DNA from: CAZTXD01 sp964617995
Lineage (GTDB): Bacteria > Actinomycetota > Acidimicrobiia > Spongiisociales > ZC4RG35
DNA: 19,199 bases
Assembly (NCBI GenBank): GCA_964617995.1
Contig: CAZTXD010000062.1
Coordinates: 1-19,199 of the forward strand
Direction: 5' to 3'
Position numbers and translations under genes: made by a program
Shown here: positions 14,010-19,199 of the stretch, piece after piece
Layout: every line of letters starts with the position of its first letter
Numbering within the stretch: position 1 is the stretch's first letter
The notes under the pieces: generated by a model
Seen by the model: only the letters and a program-made list of their open reading frames with translations
The model's database searches: none
Told to the model about the DNA's origin: nothing

Positions 14010-15796
14010 GCCAGTACCTCCGCGTACATGCTCTCGACGAGATCGGCGTGCTTCGACTCCACGTAGCCGCGACGCACCTTGAGGCTGGTGGTCACCTCGC
14101 CGCCGTCGACGGTGAAGTCCTCGGGTAGGATGCGAAAGGCCCGGATCGACTCGGCCCGTGAGACGGCCCTGTTGGCCGCCCTCACCGCCTCCGCGACCTC
14201 GTCACGCAGCGCGGGGTGATCCACGTTCTCGGCTACGGTCCCCTCCACATCGTGCTCGGCGGCCCACACCTGCCACTCGTCGGGGTCGATTGTCACCAGC
14301 GCCGCCACGAATGGGCGGCGGTCGCCGACTACCACACACCCGCCGATCAGCCGGTGCGCCCGCACCCGGTCCTCGAGGCTCGCCGGCGCCACGTTCTTCC
14401 CACCGGCCGTGACGATGATCTCCTTCTTGCGCCCGGTGATGTAGAGGAAGCCGTCCTCGTCGAGCCTCCCGATGTCGCCTGTGTGCAGCCACCCGTCGTG
14501 GTCGAGGACCTCCGAGGTGGCTTGCGGGTTGTTCCAGTAACCCTGCATAACGTGACCCCCCGAGATGAGGATCTCGCCGTCGTCAGCGATGCGGATCGTC
14601 GAGCCGGGTGTGGGTCGCCCCACGCTCCCGATCCGGGTGGCACCGGGTAGGTTGACCGCTCCGCCGGCGGCGGTCTCCGTCAGCCCGTAGCCCTCCAGGA
14701 CCTCGATTCCGATCCCACGGAAGAAGTGACCCAGGCGCTCTCCCAACGGTGCGCTACCCGAGATGGCATAGGTAACGTCTCCTCCCAGCACGGCGCGGAT
14801 CCGCGTGTAGACGAGTGCATCGAACAGGCCGTGCAGGACACGCGTGGCCGGCGAGAGGCGGCCTATGTCCCGCTGACGGGATTGGCGGATGGCTACATCG
14901 GCTGCCAGCTCGAAGATCCGTCCTTTACCGGATTCGTGGGCAGCCAGCCGGGCGCGGTTGTAGACCTTCTCGAAGACACGGGGAGCGGCAAAGATGAAGG
15001 TGGGCCGCACCATCTCCAGCTCCTCCACGAGCTTGTCGAGACCGGATGAGTAGTAGAGCAGAGTCCCCGTCTCGATGGCCGCCAACTGTACGAGCCGGGC
15101 GAAGATGTGGGCCAGAGGCAGGAACATGAGTGTCCTCGCCCCGGGGTGGAAGAGGTCTCCCATCTCCACGATGGTGTTGCCCAGGGTCCACGTCAGGTTG
15201 CCGTGTGTCAGCTCGACTCCCTTGGGCCTCCCGGTGGTTCCCGAGGTGTACACGAGTGTGGCCAGGTCGGACGTCTCCACTGCGGCCCGCCTCCGCTCCA
15301 CTTCGGCGTCAGAGACCCGCTCGCCGAGCCGTTCCAGCGCCTCCAGGTCATCGAGGTCGAACACCGCTTCGCACGTTCCCAGCCTCCCCGCACGTGCCTC
15401 GAAGACCCGGCGCCGATCCTCCCCGTCGACGAAGATCGCCCGGGCGGCGCTGTCGGCGACGATCCACTCGACCTGTTCGGCCGACGAGGTCTCGTAGATG
15501 GTCACAGCCACAGCACCGATGGTCCACAGAGCCAGATCCAGATAGGTGAACTCGATCCGGGTCGGTGAGAAGATCGCCACCCGGTCGCCTCTTTCGATGC
15601 CGGCCCCGATCAGGCCTTTGACCAGGCTGCGGACCCGCATTGCCACGTGCTCGAGGTCCACCTGACGGAAGCCGTCGGATTCACGGTGGGCGAGGGCGGG
15701 GCGCTGAGGTTGTGCGGCCGCCTCGGTCCACAGCCTGGCGGCCACGCTCCCGCTCGTCTCTGACGCCCAGCGGGTGGGAGCGGTGAGTTCTTGCAT
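14006..15796 (-). CDS. AMP-dependent long-chain acyl-CoA synthetase/ligase
   Basis: 596-aa adenylate-forming enzyme that activates a fatty acid with ATP and joins it to CoA; length and layout match FadD15-like long-chain ligases. Motifs in order: P-loop YTSGTTGRPKG (183-193), LPLAHIFARL (226-235), GYGLTET (369-375), GWLHTGDIGR (435-444), hinge and C-terminal GRKKEIIVTAGGKNV (455-469), and catalytic Lys573 in TTSLKVRRG. All key residues are present, so it should be active. The start has a clear GGGAGG 6 nt upstream. The stop overlaps the next gene's start by 4 nt, tying it to the secreted SLH-like protein. The hydrolase gene ends 62 bp upstream on the same strand, so the three may share a transcript. 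Confidence 0.95.
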   Translation of the reverse strand: MQELTAPTRWASETSGSVAARLWTEAAAQPQRPALAHRESDGFRQVDLEHVAMRVRSLVKGLIGAGIERGDRVAIFSPTRIEFTYLDLALWTIGAVAVTIYETSSAEQVEWIVADSAARAIFVDGEDRRRVFEARAGRLGTCEAVFDLDDLEALERLGERVSDAEVERRRAAVETSDLATLVYTSGTTGRPKGVELTHGNLTWTLGNTIVEMGDLFHPGARTLMFLPLAHIFARLVQLAAIETGTLLYYSSGLDKLVEELEMVRPTFIFAAPRVFEKVYNRARLAAHESGKGRIFELAADVAIRQSRQRDIGRLSPATRVLHGLFDALVYTRIRAVLGGDVTYAISGSAPLGERLGHFFRGIGIEVLEGYGLTETAAGGAVNLPGATRIGSVGRPTPGSTIRIADDGEILISGGHVMQGYWNNPQATSEVLDHDGWLHTGDIGRLDEDGFLYITGRKKEIIVTAGGKNVAPASLEDRVRAHRLIGGCVVVGDRRPFVAALVTIDPDEWQVWAAEHDVEGTVAENVDHPALRDEVAEAVRAANRAVSRAESIRAFRILPEDFTVDGGEVTTSLKVRRGYVESKHADLVESMYAEVLA

Positions 15797-15858
15797 GCGT
15801 TGCCTCCCTATCGGCTTCCCGCAGTTTCGGCTCTACCGTCCCGGTCGTCTGTCGGGGT

Positions 15859-17073
15859 TTACCCCGAATTCGATCCGCGGGCAGCCAGCACACCTTCCAG
15901 GAATCCGCCCAGTATCTCCCTGTAGGCCGCCGGGTCGATGTTCCATGAGGAAACATGGCCCGCCTCCGGCACCTCGACGAGCTCCACCCGGTCGGCCACT
16001 TCGGCCGCTAGTCGCCGCGACACCTCGACGGGCACGCGATCGTCATCGAGGCCGTGGAAGACCAACGTCGGAGCCGTCAGGTTCTCGGAGGCCCGGTCGA
16101 CGTAGTCGATGCCGTCCCAGTCGACGTTCCAGCGCCAGTCGGAGATCAGCATCGCAACTGCGGTGAGAGAACCGGGTACCGGGACAGGAGTCCCGGGCAG
16201 TGTCCGCCGCGAAGCCTCCAAACGGACGGTCGAGCCCATGTCGATATTGGGCGAGTCGAACACGACCGCATTCACGTCGTCGGCGTGAGGGGATCGTTCC
16301 AGGAAGGCCATGATCACGGCCGCTCCCGTGCTGTATCCCACCAGGACGACCGAGCCGGCGCCCTGGGTGAGGGCGTGCTGCACCGCCGCCTCCAGGTCCT
16401 CCCATTCGCTGAGTCCGAAGCGATAGATGCCGCTGGGGTCAGCCGGGGCTTCCGGGTCGTTGCGATAATCGATCACCAGAGAGGTGGCACCGGCGGCGTG
16501 ATATGTGGGGAGGCTACGGATCGCCTCACGGCGGGAGGCACGCCAACCGTGGACGTGGATCGCCCACACCATCCCGTCGCCGCCAGCCACCTGCCAGGCG
16601 CCGATCGTCCCCAGCGGGGACTCGAACGATGTCTCATCGAATCCGAGTCCTACGTCGGATGGATCGCTCGGATAGGTCCATCCTTCGATGTCGACGGCCT
16701 CGCAGTCGGCCACCGCTGTCGGACACAGCGGCGGCGGCTCCCCCCTCACGATCTCGAACCCTCGAGTCACGTCCAGGCCTTCGATAGCTGTGATGTCACC
16801 CAGTCGCCCGTACCCACCGGCCCATGCGAGGCCTGCGACCCCCGGCTGTGTCGTGTCGTCGCGTTCGTCGCTCGATGTGAGTGTGATCGAATCCCCCGTC
16901 TGCTCCCGCACGTACACACCGAAGTCGCCGGTGGGCGGCAGTGGAAGGAGCGCGTCGCTGTGGAGCATGTTGGAGAACACGATTCCGCCTGCCCCGTAGA
17001 ACACGAGCAGCAGCGCCACCACGATCACAGCGACCCGCTTCGCCCACCGCGGTAGCCTCCGTTCTGAGCTCAT
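15859..17073 (-). CDS. Membrane-anchored alpha/beta hydrolase
   Basis: 404 aa. A basic start (SSERRLPRWAKR) and one hydrophobic segment (13-35) form an uncleaved anchor, with the rest predicted outside the membrane. Residues about 155-395 are an alpha/beta hydrolase: AIHVHGWRASR (oxyanion region), nucleophile Ser248 in LVGYSTG, probable acid Asp344 in FHGLDDDRVP, and His373 in PEAGHVSSW, a complete triad. Two Cys (117, 124) in the region before the fold could form a disulfide, consistent with an exported location. It probably cleaves an ester or acyl substrate; specificity is unknown. GAGGAG 7 nt before the ATG is a strong ribosome site. It lies between a two-component pair and the acyl-CoA ligase, all on one strand. 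A short hairpin (TCGGGG-TTTA-CCCCGA, 15852-15867) overlaps the stop. Confidence 0.88.
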   Translation of the reverse strand: MSSERRLPRWAKRVAVIVVALLLVFYGAGGIVFSNMLHSDALLPLPPTGDFGVYVREQTGDSITLTSSDERDDTTQPGVAGLAWAGGYGRLGDITAIEGLDVTRGFEIVRGEPPPLCPTAVADCEAVDIEGWTYPSDPSDVGLGFDETSFESPLGTIGAWQVAGGDGMVWAIHVHGWRASRREAIRSLPTYHAAGATSLVIDYRNDPEAPADPSGIYRFGLSEWEDLEAAVQHALTQGAGSVVLVGYSTGAAVIMAFLERSPHADDVNAVVFDSPNIDMGSTVRLEASRRTLPGTPVPVPGSLTAVAMLISDWRWNVDWDGIDYVDRASENLTAPTLVFHGLDDDRVPVEVSRRLAAEVADRVELVEVPEAGHVSSWNIDPAAYREILGGFLEGVLAARGSNSG

Positions 17074-17107
17074 CCGACGTCTCCTCGTTCGGTTCCGGCC
17101 ATGGTCT

Positions 17108-17118
17108 CTCGATTCGAG
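17108..17118. promoter_or_regulatory. Short inverted repeat upstream of the hydrolase gene
   Basis: CTCGA-T-TCGAG, 5-bp arms, 35 bp before the hydrolase ATG and downstream of the regulator gene. It could be an operator. The evidence is only its symmetry and place. Confidence 0.2.
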
Positions 17119-17142
17119 CGCGGGCGCTATCGGGGTCTTCCC

Positions 17143-17805
17143 TTAGGGGTCGGCGATGTCCCCGGGACGGACGAAGCCGGTCTGAAAGGCCAGATACGTG
17201 ACCTCGTTGCGGCTGGCCACCCCCAGCTTCTCGAAGATCCTCCGCATATGGGCCTCGAGGGTCTTGGGGCTGATGATCAGCTCGTCGGCCACTTCTCGGT
17301 ACTTGAAACCCCGGGCGATCAGGGTCACCACCTCCCGCTCTCGCTGGGTGAGAGTGTCGAGCTCGGAGTTGGCCGAGGCGACGTCGTCGATGCGCAGCAG
17401 ATGACCCGCCACGCTGCGCGATACGGGCCGTCCTCCGGCGAGAGCCTGTTCGATCTGTTCGGCGAGCTCGGGACCCTCGGTGGTCTTGACGACGTAGCCG
17501 TCGACCCCGGCGCGGAAGAGTCTGATCACGTCCTCGGCAACGGTCGACACGCTGAACGCGAGGAACTTGATGTCCGGCTGGCGCCTCTTCACCTCCTCGA
17601 TGACGGTTGCCCCTCCGCCGCCGGGGAAGCGAACGTCGAGGAGGACCAGGTCCGGCTGGCGCTCCAGGATCATCTCGATGGCAGGCACCGCCTCGGAAGC
17701 GGAGCCGACGACCTCGTAGCGCCCCTTGAGATAGCGCTGCAGCCCGTAGAGCATCAACGGGTGGTCGTCCACCAAGAAGACCCTGGGCAGGTAGGGAAGC
17801 GTCAT
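17143..17805 (-). CDS. NarL/FixJ-family response regulator
   Basis: 220 aa. Receiver domain 7-122: acidic pair in VFLVDDHP (Asp13, Asp14), phospho-acceptor Asp57 in LVLLDVRFPG, Ser85 in FLAFSVS in the switch position, and Lys107 in YVVKTTEG. The C-terminal LuxR-type HTH at about 150-212 contains LTQREREVVTLIARGFKYRE and the recognition part ISPKTLEAHMRRIFEKLGV. It should bind DNA when phosphorylated by the kinase encoded immediately upstream: the ATG overlaps that stop by 4 nt (ATGA). Targets are unknown; the hydrolase-ligase-SLH genes 69 bp downstream are obvious candidates. Confidence 0.95.
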   Translation of the reverse strand: MTLPYLPRVFLVDDHPLMLYGLQRYLKGRYEVVGSASEAVPAIEMILERQPDLVLLDVRFPGGGGATVIEEVKRRQPDIKFLAFSVSTVAEDVIRLFRAGVDGYVVKTTEGPELAEQIEQALAGGRPVSRSVAGHLLRIDDVASANSELDTLTQREREVVTLIARGFKYREVADELIISPKTLEAHMRRIFEKLGVASRNEVTYLAFQTGFVRPGDIADP

Positions 17806-18953
17806 GGCCCCGGAAGCGACAGCCGCACCTCCGTGCCCTGCTCCGGGCGGCTGTTGATGTGGACGTTGCCTCCCAGAGCTGCCAGGCGAGTCTTCATCGA
17901 GTGGACGATGCCGCCCCCGTCACCGGCGGTGTCGAGGTTGAAGCCCCGTCCGTGATCGCGGACGCTCACCATCACCACCCCTTCGTCATCGAACCGGGCG
18001 AAGAGGTCGATGGTCTCGGATCCGGAATGGCGGGCGGCGTTGGTCATCGCCTCCGACGCCGCCTCCACTAGGGCCCGCAGACGTGGCGTCATCTCGGTGT
18101 CGTCGTTGATGACGTCGTCGATACGGACGCGGTAGAGGTCCTCCACCATCGCCCGGGCGTCGAGAAGCGCCGCCCGAAAGCTTTCCTTGTAAGGAGACCG
18201 ATACTCATTGATGGTTCGGGTCAGGTCCCGTTCCTGTACTCGTGCGAGATAGCGGACCTCGGTGGGGTCGTCGGCGGCGGCGCTGATCAGCTTCAGGGTC
18301 TGGAGGACGGAGTCGTGGAGCCGGCGGGCGATCTCGGAACGCTCCTGCAGCCGGCCGGTTCGGGCCTGCTCGACGGCCAGCTCCCGCTCGGCCTCGGCGC
18401 GCTCCCGTTCGGCGAGAACACGGAGCGACTCCCGCTGGCGGATGGCATGAAAGGCCCATCCGACGACGAAACCGACGACGAGGAGCTGCATGCTCCCCAC
18501 CACCCGCGTGGGCCTGAGGTCCATCAGCGTATGCAGTACCGCGAACACCGCGGTGGCAGCGGCGCCAGCTGCCACGGTCCAGCTCACTCCGGCGGCGTAG
18601 GCGACCAGGAACAGCCATGACACCGGATACCCGCCGGCCACGAAGACAGCGGCGCCAGCTGCCCATCCTGCCACCACCAACAGGAGGGCAATGGAACCGT
18701 CCACCAGTGCGTACACCCGTGAAGCGAGGAACCCCCTGCGGAAGGCCACGACCATGAGCGCGGCGCCGCCCGTGGCGAGCAGCGCCGCGCCGATGAAGAC
18801 ACCTCGATCCGGGGGCGGCTCCTCGGTGGCCAGGGCGACGAAGATCAAGGTCAACGACCAGACCCAGCCCAGGAGCCTCATGATGAGGACAACCCACGAC
18901 AGCGTCCGGTCCACCTCGGGGAAGACGGCCGCACCCGCCCCTGCCCCTGTCAT
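17802..18953 (-). CDS. Membrane sensor histidine kinase (HisKA_3/NarX-like)
   Basis: 383 aa from the ATG at 18953. Residues about 16-170 hold several hydrophobic helices (such as MRLLGWVWSLTLIFVAL and LLVVAGWAAGAAVFVAGG) with very short loops, so the signal is probably sensed in or near the membrane. A charged coiled linker spans 172-206 (RERAEAERELAVEQ). The HisKA_3 dimerisation helix has phospho-acceptor His213 in IARRLHDSVLQTLK. The ATPase domain shows Asn305 in EAMTNAARHSG, the G1 block DHGRGFNLD (333-341), DGGGI and a final GTEVRLSLP. The frame is open to 19064, but TAGGCT lies 8 nt before 18953, suggesting a near-leaderless start, and the extra 37 residues are Arg-rich and unlike a protein start. 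Partner: the overlapping response regulator. Confidence 0.92.
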   Translation of the reverse strand: MTGAGAGAAVFPEVDRTLSWVVLIMRLLGWVWSLTLIFVALATEEPPPDRGVFIGAALLATGGAALMVVAFRRGFLASRVYALVDGSIALLLVVAGWAAGAAVFVAGGYPVSWLFLVAYAAGVSWTVAAGAAATAVFAVLHTLMDLRPTRVVGSMQLLVVGFVVGWAFHAIRQRESLRVLAERERAEAERELAVEQARTGRLQERSEIARRLHDSVLQTLKLISAAADDPTEVRYLARVQERDLTRTINEYRSPYKESFRAALLDARAMVEDLYRVRIDDVINDDTEMTPRLRALVEAASEAMTNAARHSGSETIDLFARFDDEGVVMVSVRDHGRGFNLDTAGDGGGIVHSMKTRLAALGGNVHINSRPEQGTEVRLSLPGP

Positions 18954-18961
18954 GGAGGCGA

Positions 18962-18967
18962 AGCCTA
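18962..18967 (-). promoter_or_regulatory. Candidate -10 hexamer for the kinase operon
   Basis: TAGGCT on the minus strand, 8 nt before the ATG at 18953. There is no Shine-Dalgarno. The -35 position (18990-18985, CGTCAC) is a poor match, which may point to activator dependence. Confidence 0.35.
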
Positions 18968-18968
18968 T

Positions 18969-18984
18969 CCGACGGGTCCGTCGG
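18969..18984. promoter_or_regulatory. Perfect inverted repeat in the kinase promoter spacer
   Basis: CCGACGG-GT-CCGTCGG: 7-bp perfect arms, 2-bp centre. It fills the 17-bp space between the predicted -10 and -35 almost exactly. A dimeric regulator bound here would directly control the kinase operon. Autoregulation by the neighbouring response regulator is one option. Confidence 0.4.
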
Positions 18985-19133
18985 GTGACGGTCGGTTTTC
19001 CTAGCCCATCAGTCGAGATGGACTGGTCTCGGGCCACTCGGATCCCCGGCGGCAGAATGCACACAGAGTCGACCGGCTACATCCAGGTTGGATGACGGGG
19101 AGCAACACTGACAATCGTCATGAGAGGGCTTTT

Positions 19134-19160
19134 GGGAGTGATCTGGGAGTGATCTGGGAG
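19134..19160. repeat. 11-bp direct repeat, about 2.5 copies
   Basis: GGGAGTGATCT occurs twice in tandem (19134-19144, 19145-19155) followed by GGGAG. The period is close to one helical turn. It lies in the 246-bp region upstream of the kinase start, where I see no gene. A small CACTC-TGCGA-GAGTG hairpin follows (19171-19185). Confidence 0.7.
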
Positions 19161-19199
19161 GGTGGGTCGGCACTCTGCGAGAGTGGCCTCTGCTCAGAA

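Noticed and set aside
16054..17955. Long plus-strand open frames over the hydrolase and the response regulator
   Set aside because: Antisense shadows, common in GC-rich DNA. The minus-strand products have full catalytic or phosphorylation motifs.
18954..19064. 37-residue N-terminal extension of the histidine kinase
   Set aside because: Arg/Thr-rich and unlike a membrane protein start. It would read through the promoter hexamer and the inverted repeat.

Overview
The window is high-GC bacterial DNA with strongly G/C-biased third codon positions. I infer an actinomycete, most likely class Acidimicrobiia or a near relative. The evidence is a secreted protein ending in three SLH-like repeats of the form GCNPPxNDxFCP...TRxQMAAFxxRAL, two DinB/DUF664 proteins of the kind common in mycothiol-using Actinomycetota, a DUF6174-type lipoprotein, and many starts that look leaderless. 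I see no rRNA, tRNA, CRISPR array, transposase or phage gene. Most of the window is ordinary chromosomal housekeeping and accessory content.

Layout. 1-81: a poly-C run and a damaged palindrome, which look like an assembly edge. 95-1861: a luciferase-like flavin monooxygenase (minus) divergent from a cyclase-family hydrolase (plus). 1971-2132: a tiny membrane protein (minus). 2237-4733: a CPA2-type cation/proton antiporter with a TrkA-N domain, overlapping a tandem universal stress protein (plus). 4800-5345: DinB-like protein 1 (plus). 5437-8469, all minus: pirin, AzlD, AzlC and a DUF6174-like lipoprotein, with a 48-bp near-perfect palindrome between azlC and the lipoprotein gene. 8520-9840: an NAD(P)-binding oxidoreductase (minus) divergent from DinB-like protein 2 (plus). 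10097-10837: a SAM methyltransferase (plus). 10931-12145: a 58-aa unknown protein (minus) divergent from a LysR regulator (plus). 12164-19064 is one long minus-strand block. In transcription order it holds a histidine kinase, a NarL-type response regulator, a membrane-anchored alpha/beta hydrolase, a long-chain acyl-CoA ligase, a secreted protein with carboxypeptidase-regulatory-like and SLH-like domains, and a frameshifted TPR gene.

How they may work together. The kinase and regulator genes overlap by 4 bp (ATGA) and form a two-component pair. The same 4-bp overlap joins the acyl-CoA ligase to the secreted SLH-like protein. The hydrolase in between has a single N-terminal anchor that would place it outside the membrane. 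A regulated envelope/lipid module is a reasonable guess, but nothing here proves it. The antiporter-Usp pair suggests ion and stress homeostasis, and AzlCD suggests branched-chain amino acid export.

The most unusual non-coding signals are: (i) the 48-bp palindrome with T-rich 5' and A-rich 3' ends, the reverse of an intrinsic terminator, with a second damaged copy at the contig edge; (ii) a TANNNT hexamer 6-10 nt before the start codon of seven genes that mostly lack a Shine-Dalgarno, a leaderless-transcript signature; and (iii) a perfect inverted repeat placed between the possible -35 and -10 of the kinase gene. I found no clear new defence or mobile system.
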